Source: Tritrichomonas musculus (taxonomy: Eukaryota > Parabasalia > Tritrichomonadida > Tritrichomonadidae). Taken from it: 64,000 nt of DNA. Positions 52,385-62,329 of the stretch are shown here, in pieces. The notes under the pieces were generated by a model, which did no database searches, was not told where the DNA came from, and worked only from the letters and a program-made list of their open reading frames with translations. The stretch lies in the NCBI GenBank assembly GCA_039105265.1, contig JAPFFF010000021.1, forward strand, positions 62,001 to 126,000. The letters run 5' to 3'. The translations under genes were made by a program, and so were the position numbers. Within the stretch, counting starts at the first letter, position 1. Every line of letters begins with the position of its first letter.

Positions 52385-54772
52385 TCATTTGTTGTCTTTA
52401 TTCTGGTGTGATCGGATGCAGTTCAGCTCGCGGAAGCGGTGTTTGATCACTTCAACATCAACTTCTGATGCAAGCTGGAAATTGTTGCAAAACATGTCAT
52501 CGATGATCTCGTCGAATGTCGGGCGTTCTGTCGCTTTAAATGACGTGCATCGCTTGATCAGACTGATGCAGTACTCGCTGATGTTCGATGACGCTGTCGG
52601 GTACTCAATGCTGGCGTTGTTCAGTCTGTCCCGCATGCTCTGATTCGGAGGATTTCCTGTGAAAAGTTCCATAAGGACAACACCGTACGAGTAGACGTCT
52701 GTCTTGTTGTCGTATTCTTCTTCGTGCGCCATCTCTGGCGACATGTACGCAAGAGTCCCGATGAACTTCGTCTTGCTGGAACCTGTCACTGACAGATCGC
52801 TCGCGTGAGCAAGGCCAAGACCGATGATTTTGGAGTCGAAGACGCTGTTCATCATGACTTTATCAAGACTCAGGTCGCGGTGCATCATGCTGCGGCGGTG
52901 GAGATGAGACATGCCAAACGCAACTTCAACTGCAACTCGAACTTTCAACGTGTTGCTCAGAAGATTCTTCGATGCGACTTCTTTCACGCTGTAAGGAAGA
53001 AGTTCAAAGAAAAGTGCAACCGTCGTCTTTTCACCTTCACCTTCTGAAACTGGAAGACGTTCTTGCGTGTTGTAGCCAAGCAACTCGCAGATGCACGGAT
53101 GGTGAACTGATCCAGAAAAATCGATCTCTTTAAGAGCGTTCTGAAGTGTTTTGAATGCGTTATCGTCTTTCACCTCTTTGATCACTTTCTTGCACATCAC
53201 TTCCCCGGTCCGATTGTCTGAAACTTTGAAAAAGTCACTCGTGTCGCCTTCACCAATAGTCCTTTCAATTTCCTGGAATTCTTCTTCGTCCGGACCAAAA
53301 AATGAATGACTGGTCGCCACGCCTGATTTGTCATGCTCTTCATGGCTGAAAATGTCGTCTTGATTGCTGACAAAGTCGTCGTACGAGATGACTTCTTCGT
53401 ACTTAGAAAGACGCGAAACCAGGTACGAAACAAAACTTTTCAGATTTCGGTTCTCCAATTCAAACGGATTCTTATTCACGTCATCGCTCACTGCCGCGGA
53501 TGATTCACTTGCTGCTGACACTTCTTCGGTCGCTTCGTCTGCTGTCACTGAGTCGTCATCGACGTAAATGATTCGATCTTCGCTGCCACTCAGGCCACCG
53601 CCAGACAGTTTCGCAGTCCGCCTGACATGAATCTTCAAATCTGCTGGAGCGCATGACATTGCACGATCTTCAAAGGTGATCTCGTCTGCGTTTGGAAAAG
53701 TGACAGTTGACAATTTCCTGCATGAACTGAAGCAGCCGCTTCCGATTGTGACAGATTTGCCAAGGAATTCAATCGATTTCGTATTTGTGATTGATGAAAA
53801 CGAATCGAAATCTGCCACTTTCAATGAGGGAGGAAGGACGAGTCTCTCTGGACCTGGAATGTAAGAAAATGCCCATGGCTTGATTGACTCGAGTGATGAG
53901 TTGGATTCAAATGTGACGGTTTTCAATCGTTGGCAATGTTGAAATGCACAATTGTTGATCACTTTGATGTGTGGAGGGATGCTGGCGTTCTCAATGTCAC
54001 GAGATGCAAAGATGATGGCATCGAAGGCGCCACTCCCACGGCGACTCTCCTTCACAACAAAGCTGCCTTCAAAAAGTTTGAAAAATTTGTTTTCTGGTGA
54101 AATTTCTACTTTTCGAAGATTACGAGTATTTGAAAAACACCAGTCGCCAATCTGTTCGACACTCGCTGGCAGCGACAGACTTTCAATGCTGCTCATAGAA
54201 AATGCATAATTTTCAATGCACTTGAGTTCTGAGTTGGTTGAAAATCTAACTGTTTTCAGCCTCTGATGGTTACTAAATGACCATGTCTTTATGCGTGTGA
54301 CTTGGGGTGGGATCACTGCTTCTTCGATGTCAAAACATGCAAAGTGGAGAACGTCAAATTTGTCACTCGATTCGCTGCTCTTCCCAAGAACGAAGTCTTC
54401 ATTGTACAGAATAAAATGGCTGTTCTCTGGTGATATTTCAATTTCTCTCAAATCTTGGATGCAGTTGCACCAGTCATCTTCCAGTTTCTTGACGCTCCCT
54501 GGAATTTCGAGTCTCTTGATATGTGCAAAATAAAAACAATTTTTTTTAAATGTTTCAACTTCGGAGTCTTCTGCAAATGTCAATGTGTCAATATGGCAAT
54601 TTTTAAACGCGTTTTGTCCAATGCTGATTATTTTGTAATTTTCATTTTCATGTTCAACAAAGTGTGGAACAAAAATGGTACCTGTCGCTTTTGGAGATTC
54701 GATAACCGATGAAGTTTTGTCTTTCTGATTAATTTTGACTCGAAGGCGACCTTCAATTTCGATTTCAATCAT
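52385..54772 (-). CDS. BspA-like LRR protein fused to a pseudokinase domain (copy 2)
   Basis: A 795-residue twin of the gene at 46945-49332, with the same LRR_5 array and the same kinase-like domain carrying HRD but GLG instead of DFG and Lys in place of the catalytic Asn. Substitutions are concentrated in the LRR half and linker (for example ETFKKNCFYFAH versus ETFEKDCFYNAH, SNTRNL versus SYTRNL). The kinase-like part is almost unchanged. Both copies are full length and unbroken, each with AACTTTTTCA 37 nt upstream, so both may be expressed. The retention of the same motif losses shows the pseudokinase state predates the duplication. Confidence 0.85.
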   Translation of the reverse strand: MIEIEIEGRLRVKINQKDKTSSVIESPKATGTIFVPHFVEHENENYKIISIGQNAFKNCHIDTLTFAEDSEVETFKKNCFYFAHIKRLEIPGSVKKLEDDWCNCIQDLREIEISPENSHFILYNEDFVLGKSSESSDKFDVLHFACFDIEEAVIPPQVTRIKTWSFSNHQRLKTVRFSTNSELKCIENYAFSMSSIESLSLPASVEQIGDWCFSNTRNLRKVEISPENKFFKLFEGSFVVKESRRGSGAFDAIIFASRDIENASIPPHIKVINNCAFQHCQRLKTVTFESNSSLESIKPWAFSYIPGPERLVLPPSLKVADFDSFSSITNTKSIEFLGKSVTIGSGCFSSCRKLSTVTFPNADEITFEDRAMSCAPADLKIHVRRTAKLSGGGLSGSEDRIIYVDDDSVTADEATEEVSAASESSAAVSDDVNKNPFELENRNLKSFVSYLVSRLSKYEEVISYDDFVSNQDDIFSHEEHDKSGVATSHSFFGPDEEEFQEIERTIGEGDTSDFFKVSDNRTGEVMCKKVIKEVKDDNAFKTLQNALKEIDFSGSVHHPCICELLGYNTQERLPVSEGEGEKTTVALFFELLPYSVKEVASKNLLSNTLKVRVAVEVAFGMSHLHRRSMMHRDLSLDKVMMNSVFDSKIIGLGLAHASDLSVTGSSKTKFIGTLAYMSPEMAHEEEYDNKTDVYSYGVVLMELFTGNPPNQSMRDRLNNASIEYPTASSNISEYCISLIKRCTSFKATERPTFDEIIDDMFCNNFQLASEVDVEVIKHRFRELNCIRSHQNKDNK

Positions 54773-55437
54773 GAAAATTATAGAATTCTTAGAAATTTTA
54801 TTTCAATTGAAAAAGTTTGATATTTTGAAATTAGGAAATCAATTCCATAACGATCATTTTACAATCAATTTAAAAAAAAAAAAAAAAAAAAAATTTCCAC
54901 GATTTTTGGATACAATAAGACATATTCATCTAATTTTATTTTGAAATATTCATATTTATTGGTATTAATAAAAATAAATGTGATTAAAATATATAAAAAA
55001 TTTAAAATAATTGATTATTTGGCATTTTTCATATAGTAATCACCAGAGAGTTCACAAGAAATATGTGTAATTATTCAAACATGTAAGGCATCCAAAAGAC
55101 GCCACCACCACTCTGTGATATTTTAAATTTTTGCAAACATTTAAATATCAGATTTCATGTTATTTCATCAGATAAAACAACAAGAAAGTAATAACATTTA
55201 CATTTGATTTTTTGCATTTTTTTTGATATTCAGCAGCACATCTTAAAGTATTCTGAGCGAAGCTTAGCTCGTTGACGAGAATTTTGTCTTCAACGAACAC
55301 CGATATAAATTGAATGAACTCAATGAATAATTGTATGAGTGGTCTCAAATTAAAAAAATTAAAGATTCAGAAATTAGTTTAGAAAAGAATACAATTAACA
55401 CAAAAATAAAATAAAATAAAATAAATAAATAACATTA
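54773..55437 (-). pseudogene. Spacer with a short coding remnant
   Basis: Upstream word TGAAAAAGTT at 54809-54818. At about 55160-55348 on the minus strand an ATG-less frame of 62 codons reads IQLFIEFIQFISVFVEDKIL, then SFAQNTLRCAAEYQKKCKK. Composition is protein-like and its GC is higher than the spacer. It is not linked to either neighbouring gene; probably a fragment of a lost gene carried along in the duplication. Family unknown. Confidence 0.45.
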
Positions 55438-58374
55438 TTAAGTATAGATTAAATTTCTTCCACGTTGAGCATTTTCAATCATTTTAGCTATTTCATGAGT
55501 CCATTGTTCATGATTTTCAATCAGGTCTTCAAGACAGATTCCCATTCTATACGAGCACTTTACTCCCTTCGTAGTTGGTTCGATCATCCATTCATTCATT
55601 TCTTTAACTTCTTCGAATTCCTCTGTCAGTGCGAACAAGTCCTCGAAAACCAAGAAGCACCACATTGAGTCTGCCTTCAAATGCAAGTTTATGATCGCGT
55701 TCGCAATTTTTGGAGAAAGAGACAAAGGCGCAGATCCTTCCATTTTCAATATTTGATGGTAAAACTGTTGAACATCAGCTTGTTGGTCTTTCCACCAAAT
55801 GGCCAGATGAGGCATATCATGAGAAGAAGGCATTGACACTGACAAATAAGGGAAATTTGTTGTCTGTTCGAATCTCAAAGAAGGTTCTCTAGGAACTCGT
55901 TGAGAATGGCAACTGCAAATTCCTAATCGATTTAAAATCTTCTCTTCATCTGCCAAAGACACACACAGATCATAACCGTAAAATTGCATTTGTGAAGAAG
56001 CCAGAACGCACAACTTTTTCTGACCATTCTCATGCCACAGCGAAATATTCGAACGATAATAAAAATCAACAAACATTTTATATAATATTTGAGCTTCTCG
56101 CTCTGGCAGTGTCTTAAAGACTGTGCTGTCTGTCATTGAATAACGAGGATAAAACAATTTATTATCTTCTCGATCTGAATCTGGAATCAAACAGACTGAT
56201 TCAAAATTCGACAGAAGAATTTTTTTCGCCATCGCTAATTGTAAACGTTCTTCAAGTGAACAGTTCTTTTTCAATTCTTTGAAAACAGAAATGATGTCTC
56301 GATCTGTTCGAAGATTTGCTTTGAAAAGCCAATATTCGCCTTCTTTAGCTGCAAGTCGCTCAATGATCTCATTTCGCGTGTCTTCTGGCATCGAAAATGA
56401 TTGGACATCGCTCATCGGAAAGATAGGACGATACAGACGTGAAATGTCGGTGATGTCGTGCTCTTGAAGATCTCTTGAAGAAATGGGAATCGATGGAACA
56501 TAATGGCCAAAAAGAGGATTGTTGATCCCTGATGGAATGTTCCACATTCTGAAAAGGAAATGTGGGTTGTCAAACGTGGCTGCTTGGAAATATGTCTCGC
56601 GGTGGTTCATCTGCATTCGAAGCCACTTGAAATCGTCCTGGAACATTCGTTCCCACTTCCATGATGGATAAAACCAATTCTGGCCATGGAATGAGAAATT
56701 GTCTGGCGGTGAACCTGTCGTGTAGTTCATGTCAAATAATTCGGGGTGCGACCAGCATTCTGAACTCATCAAATTTTGACCTATCGTGATCGTAGTCGAT
56801 AAAACTACTCCCTTTTCAATCGCATATTTGCTCGATTCTATTAATTGAAGATGGCACTGATATTGAACCCAACAATGGAATAGACAATCTACAAAGAAAT
56901 GTTCGTCTTCGCTCATCTTCCCGTAGTCTTCGCTCTCAATATTCATCTCAAGAAAATTGGGAAGTTTACATTCTTCAATCCGAGGCAATTTCGGCGGTTC
57001 TAACGTGTTCTTTATTGTGTTCTCTTTGATCTGTGAATCTCGAATTACACACCAGAAACAATATGATGGAAGCCAGTACTCGTTTTTCTTTACAAATTGT
57101 TGAAATGTGGAATTTGACATTAAGGCCAATTTTGGTACTTTTTTGTCAAAAATGTTTCGGAGATGCTGAAGCTTGAAACGTGACACTGAAAACATGTCAC
57201 CCTCATTCGGTGGTTCAACTGGTTCGTAGCCATCAATCAATCGAAGAGATAAGTAAATGGGATTGAATGCAAACGCTGAGACTAATCTAGAGATGTTTTC
57301 TTCATTCTTCGCATAGTAGCACAATGTGTCTTGAATAGGGAGGAGTTGGATGTTTAATATGTTGGCTTTAACTGCCCAGTCAACTAATAATTTTATGTCT
57401 GGAAATTCGCCAATTTGATTTATTGATTTCTTTGAGTGTATTGAAAAAAGTCCCGCCAAAATTCCTGTCCCTCTGAATTTTTGAGGAGGAAGCTGAATAA
57501 TCCAATCAAAGTAAACAACAACATTAGAATAATGATTGGGCATCATAAAACGTCTGTTGCCTCTCTGTTCCCAAACTGGTTTGTTAGGTGGTTTCATCTG
57601 ATTATTAAGAATTAAATATTTATAATCAAAAGATGGTGAATCTCGCGGTAGTTCAATAACATACTCCCATAAATATGGACTAATTGCCGTTAATGGCTCA
57701 AAATGTTCCCAATTTTTAAAAATAGGTAAAGATCCTGTAATGTATACTCCGAAATTTTGTGGTATTTGAAGAGCAATTATGCGAAATCTAACCTGTATTT
57801 TGTCTGAATGAGTATCTGTATTATGTAGGCCTATTATACATTTGTTAAAATCAAATTCATGCCGATAAATAACATTAATAAACGTTTTCTTAAAAAATAA
57901 ATTTTGTATAACTGGAATTGGTGGTTGAAAGAGATCGCCTGTTGATATTATTAGCGGCGTATTGCGATTAATATTATTATTGATTATTAAGCATCGATTG
58001 GGTCCAGTATCCCAACATATTTCTGCGCTATTATCAAATCTAATATCGTAATTATATGAATATGAGCCAAAGTTCTTATTTGACGAGATAACTATATATT
58101 TGTATTCTAGCTTGATAACTTTGCAGTCTGTAGATAATTGTGAAGGCGATATTCTAATTTCAACTTCCCAATTAAAATCTTCTCTAGAACAATAGCTCAT
58201 GCGAATTGCTTTTGTTCTATTCCATGAACCCAATAGCGGATGATCACCAATTAAAAAGAGAATTTGTCCAGGATATGTTTGATATTTCGTTCTGAAGTAT
58301 ATAATAATATCGTTTGATGCATTTCTCGACATTCTTTTGCTTATTATTTTTCTCTTTATGTTAATTTTTTTCAA
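55438..58374 (-). CDS. 4-alpha-glucanotransferase, GH77 family, DPE2 type, with degenerate active site
   Basis: The 978-residue protein has two CBM20 starch-binding domains (about 18-130, containing ILFLIGDHPLLGSWN; about 193-295, containing VYITGSLPIFKNWE) and a GH77 domain (about 305-960). This is the layout of DPE2-type glucanotransferases, which move glucose between maltose and glycogen-like glucans. Matching motifs: FAFNPIYLSL, TGSPPDNFSFHGQNW, HFLFRMWNIPSG, LSVSMPSSHDMPHLAIWW, DSMWCFLVFEDLFAL. By alignment from memory, the nucleophile Asp (D602) and the HD of SSHDMP are kept. The usual R-x-D-H context is T-F-D-N, and the acid/base E-D-L-G region reads LASSQM without the Glu. It may therefore be a pseudoenzyme or a glucan-binding protein. 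Start: the first ATG (58374) precedes a second one 13 codons on. TCAAAAAGTT lies 22-32 nt upstream (plus-strand reading). Confidence 0.85.
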   Translation of the reverse strand: MKKINIKRKIISKRMSRNASNDIIIYFRTKYQTYPGQILFLIGDHPLLGSWNRTKAIRMSYCSREDFNWEVEIRISPSQLSTDCKVIKLEYKYIVISSNKNFGSYSYNYDIRFDNSAEICWDTGPNRCLIINNNINRNTPLIISTGDLFQPPIPVIQNLFFKKTFINVIYRHEFDFNKCIIGLHNTDTHSDKIQVRFRIIALQIPQNFGVYITGSLPIFKNWEHFEPLTAISPYLWEYVIELPRDSPSFDYKYLILNNQMKPPNKPVWEQRGNRRFMMPNHYSNVVVYFDWIIQLPPQKFRGTGILAGLFSIHSKKSINQIGEFPDIKLLVDWAVKANILNIQLLPIQDTLCYYAKNEENISRLVSAFAFNPIYLSLRLIDGYEPVEPPNEGDMFSVSRFKLQHLRNIFDKKVPKLALMSNSTFQQFVKKNEYWLPSYCFWCVIRDSQIKENTIKNTLEPPKLPRIEECKLPNFLEMNIESEDYGKMSEDEHFFVDCLFHCWVQYQCHLQLIESSKYAIEKGVVLSTTITIGQNLMSSECWSHPELFDMNYTTGSPPDNFSFHGQNWFYPSWKWERMFQDDFKWLRMQMNHRETYFQAATFDNPHFLFRMWNIPSGINNPLFGHYVPSIPISSRDLQEHDITDISRLYRPIFPMSDVQSFSMPEDTRNEIIERLAAKEGEYWLFKANLRTDRDIISVFKELKKNCSLEERLQLAMAKKILLSNFESVCLIPDSDREDNKLFYPRYSMTDSTVFKTLPEREAQILYKMFVDFYYRSNISLWHENGQKKLCVLASSQMQFYGYDLCVSLADEEKILNRLGICSCHSQRVPREPSLRFEQTTNFPYLSVSMPSSHDMPHLAIWWKDQQADVQQFYHQILKMEGSAPLSLSPKIANAIINLHLKADSMWCFLVFEDLFALTEEFEEVKEMNEWMIEPTTKGVKCSYRMGICLEDLIENHEQWTHEIAKMIENAQRGRNLIYT

Positions 58375-59043
58375 TCATTATTTGGTTAAAATTATTTCAA
58401 AAAGTTCAGATTTTTGCCCAATTATGCAATCAAATATTCAAAGATAAGTTAAAATTGTTTGGAATCTGAATTTTTGAAAAGATTTTGCAATCACATCGGC
58501 TCTTTAAATCAATTTGAATAAAATAAATTAACTTTTTAAATAAACTGCCTCAAATTTCTTTGATTATTCAAAATTTAATTAAAAAACAAAATTTCTGTTA
58601 AAAAACAATGGAATTTAGACCAAAGAAATGATTTATTTATAACAAAGCTTTAATTCGGTTTTTCTGCACATACACACTTAAAAGCACAAAAAAATCCTTT
58701 GAAAATTTGGAAAAAAATAAAAATATTCAAAATTCAATAAAAAACGCCAAAATCATGAATTATGTTTCTAATTGATTTTCCAAGATAGTATTAAGATATG
58801 AGGTGGATTTATATCAGAATTAAATATCTTTTTCTGGATTTTTTTATTATTTGTATGGATATAAACCTTTTCTTGTTTGAAATAAATGCTTAAAAATATG
58901 CGGTATTTGTATTCATTAATATAAATATCTTGTAATTTGTTTTTGGTATTTTAAACTTAAAGATACATGTAACACAAAAAAAAAAAAATTATGATCGTTG
59001 AATTTTCAAAAAAAGTTAAAAATAATGATCGTTTTATTTTAAG
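58375..59043. promoter_or_regulatory. Divergent intergenic region between GH77 and Rab genes
   Basis: Two promoter-like words sit near the two starts: TCAAAAAGTT at 58397-58406 (22 nt upstream of GH77) and the longer TCAAAAAAAGTT at 59006-59017 (27 nt upstream of Rab). The middle is AT-rich with nothing else recognised. Confidence 0.45.
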
Positions 59044-59676
59044 ATGAGCTTAGATATTGACGATGAAAACGAATTTAAACTTGTCCTACTTGGACAAACT
59101 TCGGTTGGAAAGACATGTATCGTTAACTATTTCATTCTTGGTCAGTTTGACCAATCTGCAACGCCAACTTTAGGAGCAACTTATGCGTCAAGCCAAATAG
59201 ATGTTAATGGAAAGCCAGTTTCCCTTCAAATATGGGATACTGCAGGCCAGGAGAGATACAAAGTCCTGGCACCAATGTATTACCGAGGCTCTCATGCTGC
59301 AATTCTTGTTTATTCTATTTCTGATCCCCAATCATTTTACAGTGAAATTGACTACTGGGTTAACAGTTTGAAAGAAAAAACAGACGGTAATGTTCAACTT
59401 TTTTTAGTAGGAAACAAAATTGATCTACGAGATAATCCCGATGATTCAGAAGTTGCTCAAATTACCGAAGAAGAAGGTCAAGAAAAAGCAAATTCACTTG
59501 GTGCTACTTTTATGGAAACATCTGCTGCAAAAGGAATTGGAATTGAAGAATTATTCAATACTGTTGCTAAGAAATGCCTTGAAAATGCAAGTAAAAAGAA
59601 TCATGAAGTTAAATCTAAAGGTGATGTTGATGTTGAAAACACAAATGCTGAAAAAAAGTCATCCAATTGCTGTTAA
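59044..59676 (+). CDS. Rab-family small GTPase
   Basis: The 210-residue protein has every Ras-superfamily motif: P-loop GQTSVGKT (17-24), effector/switch I T42 region (TPTLGATYA), DTAGQERY (65-72), NKID (124-127), ETSA (158-161), and a C-terminal CC (209-210) for double geranylgeranylation. YYRGSHAAILVYSISDPQSF is typical of Rabs. The F1-F4 type surroundings point to the Rab5/Rab21/Rab22 group (early endosome traffic), but the subgroup is uncertain. Rab families are greatly expanded in trichomonads. Single exon, normal length. Confidence 0.95.
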   Translation: MSLDIDDENEFKLVLLGQTSVGKTCIVNYFILGQFDQSATPTLGATYASSQIDVNGKPVSLQIWDTAGQERYKVLAPMYYRGSHAAILVYSISDPQSFYSEIDYWVNSLKEKTDGNVQLFLVGNKIDLRDNPDDSEVAQITEEEGQEKANSLGATFMETSAAKGIGIEELFNTVAKKCLENASKKNHEVKSKGDVDVENTNAEKKSSNCC

Positions 59677-59966
59677 TTTTATTAATTATTTGTAATTATT
59701 TGTATTGTTATAAAAATTCATCTTATTCCTAAAAAAAAATGTATATTAATATCATGTTTTCTTATTGATTAAATAAAAAACTGAATTGATGAAAATGATA
59801 TATAAAATTTTTAAAAAATAAAAAAAAGAGTATAAATGCATTATTATCAAATTTTTCATTGATGTTACATTTTTTAATCTAAATTTGAAATTTATCGGGC
59901 ATTTGAATGAAATTAAAGAAATAAATAGTCCCAATTAAATTTCGTAAGATTGAATTACTAATTAAA
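59677..59966. other. Convergent intergenic spacer
   Basis: Short AT-rich DNA between the convergent Rab and helical-repeat genes. No RNA gene or repeat recognised. Confidence 0.4.
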
Positions 59967-61430
59967 TCATTGATCTTTTGGGCCTAATAAATTGAATAAG
60001 TTGGTTGCTGTATTTGCTAAATCTTCATTATCACAAATTTTTAAGTCATCAACAATTTGAAGTATTTGACCACTAAAGCTCTCATAGAGTTGATCATTTA
60101 CTCCCCAATTAATGCATTCATTAGTGATAGCAATTAGTCCTTTTAGCATCTGAATTTGTAATTCTGGAGCATCAAAACTCAAAACATTCACAATTGCGTC
60201 TTCTTCAGATTTTAGATGAAATTTAATATTTGCGCTTAACGAATATGGTAAAATGAAACCTTTTGCAAAAAATTGAGGAGCGGAAGACATTGCGAAACCG
60301 AGTAAAAATCCAGCATCTACTTTAACATTATAAGGAGATTCCATAACATGTCTAATTAAGGTAGATGATAAATTGGTACTATTTTCTATGGAAAAATAAT
60401 TTAGAGCGCAACTTTTTGAATCTATTTTCAAAAAGTGGGTCAAGGCATGAATTGCAGAATTTATAAGTTCATCATTTTCGGATCTCATTATATAAGTTAT
60501 TATGTTGATTTTTATATTTTCATCTTCTAAGATGCAAATTGAGTCTTTGTTTAAATAAGAGCAAGTATCAAATACAATTGATTGAGTATTATAATCGTAA
60601 CGATATGAGTTCAAAATCATTTCATAAATCCAAAATTGTGATGAAGAGTATTCTTTTGATGATTGAAGCGATTTTGGCTGTCTATTTGGGACTCTCACTG
60701 TATCAGGATATCGTTTAATAATGTTACGGAGTGATGAATAAAGATAAAAAGCAAAATCAGGATTAACATTATCGCACATGTATCGGAAAAAATCAAAGAA
60801 ATATTTATAATCATGAATCTTTGGAACAAAATTGGTCATTTTTTCAATAAGCCTTGAGCAACTGATTCTTAATTTCTCTGTTGTAAAAAAAATTGAAGCT
60901 AATGTTTGAAAAAAGGTTTGGTCAAGTTTTTGAAAGTTACTTTCATCAACAATTTCTATTATGTTTTCTAGGCAAAGCAGAATATTATTCATTATTTCAG
61001 TATTAGAGCAATTTTGAAATAAGCTTTGATAAATTTGAATGCAAAATTGTAAAGCGGTATTAGCGTTGTATTTTGGATTTATTTTTTTTGATTTGCTAAT
61101 CATGTATATCATTTGTAGAATTGATTTTAATTCAGCTTGCTCAATGTGTGGATGATAAATTTGTAATATTTTTTTAAAATAGTCATAATTTGAAAACAAA
61201 TAATTTTGAAAATTGTCAGGTGAATTAGGAATATCGTTGAGAAGGAAATTTATTGCTATAATAGTAATTTTGAAATCATCTGCAAAAAAGTCATTATTGT
61301 TTTTGAGAATTTTGGTAATCAGACCAGATATATCAGAATCGGATTGTTCCAAAATGTTTTGTAACTCAGAATTATTTTGATCAGATAATTCTTTTCCATT
61401 GCTTTCAGTTAGTTTGTACATATAATTCAT
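59967..61430 (-). CDS. Helical-repeat-like (ARM/HEAT-type) protein, function unknown
   Basis: The 487-residue protein is almost entirely helical with repeated amphipathic helix pairs (LKSILQMIYMISKS, NNILLCLENIIEIVDESNF, INSAIHALTHFLKI, ELQIQMLKGLIAITNECINW). That pattern, and phrases such as NILLCLENI and ELQIQMLKGLI, recall armadillo or HEAT repeat proteins including importin-alpha-like scaffolds, but no signature allows a family name. No signal peptide or membrane segment. It is divergent from the FOR20 gene with 137 bp between the starts, where TCAAAAAGTT (61505-61514) lies 75 nt from this start and 53 nt from the other. Confidence 0.6.
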   Translation of the reverse strand: MNYMYKLTESNGKELSDQNNSELQNILEQSDSDISGLITKILKNNNDFFADDFKITIIAINFLLNDIPNSPDNFQNYLFSNYDYFKKILQIYHPHIEQAELKSILQMIYMISKSKKINPKYNANTALQFCIQIYQSLFQNCSNTEIMNNILLCLENIIEIVDESNFQKLDQTFFQTLASIFFTTEKLRISCSRLIEKMTNFVPKIHDYKYFFDFFRYMCDNVNPDFAFYLYSSLRNIIKRYPDTVRVPNRQPKSLQSSKEYSSSQFWIYEMILNSYRYDYNTQSIVFDTCSYLNKDSICILEDENIKINIITYIMRSENDELINSAIHALTHFLKIDSKSCALNYFSIENSTNLSSTLIRHVMESPYNVKVDAGFLLGFAMSSAPQFFAKGFILPYSLSANIKFHLKSEEDAIVNVLSFDAPELQIQMLKGLIAITNECINWGVNDQLYESFSGQILQIVDDLKICDNEDLANTATNLFNLLGPKDQ

Positions 61431-61567
61431 TTGATTTGTTAGAAGTGAGATTTAAAGACATAAAAGATTGATCCTTTATGGCACTTTTGAGAAAATTTTC
61501 AAATTCAAAAAGTTTTTAGGATTTAATTGAATTTTCTATGATAAAAATTTAATAAACGTTCATTGAA

Positions 61568-62062
61568 ATGACAACTACAGCAGCTGAGCTTAAAGATGCT
61601 GTTGTATCAGCTTTAACAGACAATGGTAGAATTGAAAAAATTAATGCAGAAATTAGAGCAGAAATATTTTCACTACTTACAGAAGATTTTCAAGTTCCAG
61701 CTCAAAACGAAATAACACGTGAAAATTTTGTTATAAATGAACTAATTAGAGAATATCTACAATTTAATGGCTATTCAAATTCTCTTTCTGTTTTTTTAAG
61801 AGAAACAAATCAACCAGATGAACCAATGGACCGTAACTTTTTATCGCAAGCTGTTAACGTAGAACCGCATACTCAAATACCAATTTTATACACAATGACA
61901 AACATTGGTGATTATGAAGAAAAAGATGAACGAATCATTAAAAGTGACGAGCCCATACGTCAAAAAGTCTCTCAGAATACAATAAATGATCAAAATCAGA
62001 ATCAATTTAATGATATTGATGAATCATCATCAGATGGATTCTTTGAAATTAAATCGACATGA
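61568..62062 (+). CDS. CEP20: FOR20/CEP20-like LisH protein
   Basis: The 164-residue protein aligns with human FOR20 (FOPNL, CEP20): TAAELKDAVVSALTDNGRIE, INAEIRAEIFSLL, then INELIREYLQFNGYSNSLSV (the LisH motif, about residues 53-85), FLRETNQPDEPMDRNFL and IPILY. FOR20 is needed for basal-body or centriole-linked structures and cilium assembly in other eukaryotes, and a flagellate such as a trichomonad would be expected to keep it. The Ser/Asp-rich end is not conserved. The start is clear, since the first ATG aligns with the human start. GTTCATT about 5 nt upstream may be an initiator. Confidence 0.9.
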   Translation: MTTTAAELKDAVVSALTDNGRIEKINAEIRAEIFSLLTEDFQVPAQNEITRENFVINELIREYLQFNGYSNSLSVFLRETNQPDEPMDRNFLSQAVNVEPHTQIPILYTMTNIGDYEEKDERIIKSDEPIRQKVSQNTINDQNQNQFNDIDESSSDGFFEIKST

Positions 62063-62329
62063 TTGTTTTTTTATCATTTGTTTTAAAATATATTTGTATT
62101 AAAATTCATATTTATTTGCACATTTATATAAATCTTAATATTTATGCTCATTTTGGTCATTGTTGAATTTTGATAAAATATCAACTTACAAATGTTTTTG
62201 AGTTACTAATAGAATATGAATTTATTGCTGTAAAAAATGGATTCAGATAGAAAGCATTGATATAAAAAGCGACCAAATATCAAAAGAATTTTTTATAATA
62301 AAAACAAAACATATAAAAAAAAATGAGAA
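62063..62329. other. Convergent spacer
   Basis: AT-rich DNA between the convergent FOR20 and 7TM-RGS genes. Nothing recognised. Confidence 0.4.

Larger units (their letters stand above)
52309..57529. repeat. Tandem segmental duplication, copy 2
   Basis: The second 5.2-kb copy, in the same orientation as 46869-52085. It extends into the intact GH77 gene, so this is probably the parental locus for the right end. Differences are scattered substitutions and A-run length changes (e.g. a 20-nt A tract at about 54872-54892, where copy 1 is shorter). Confidence 0.95.
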
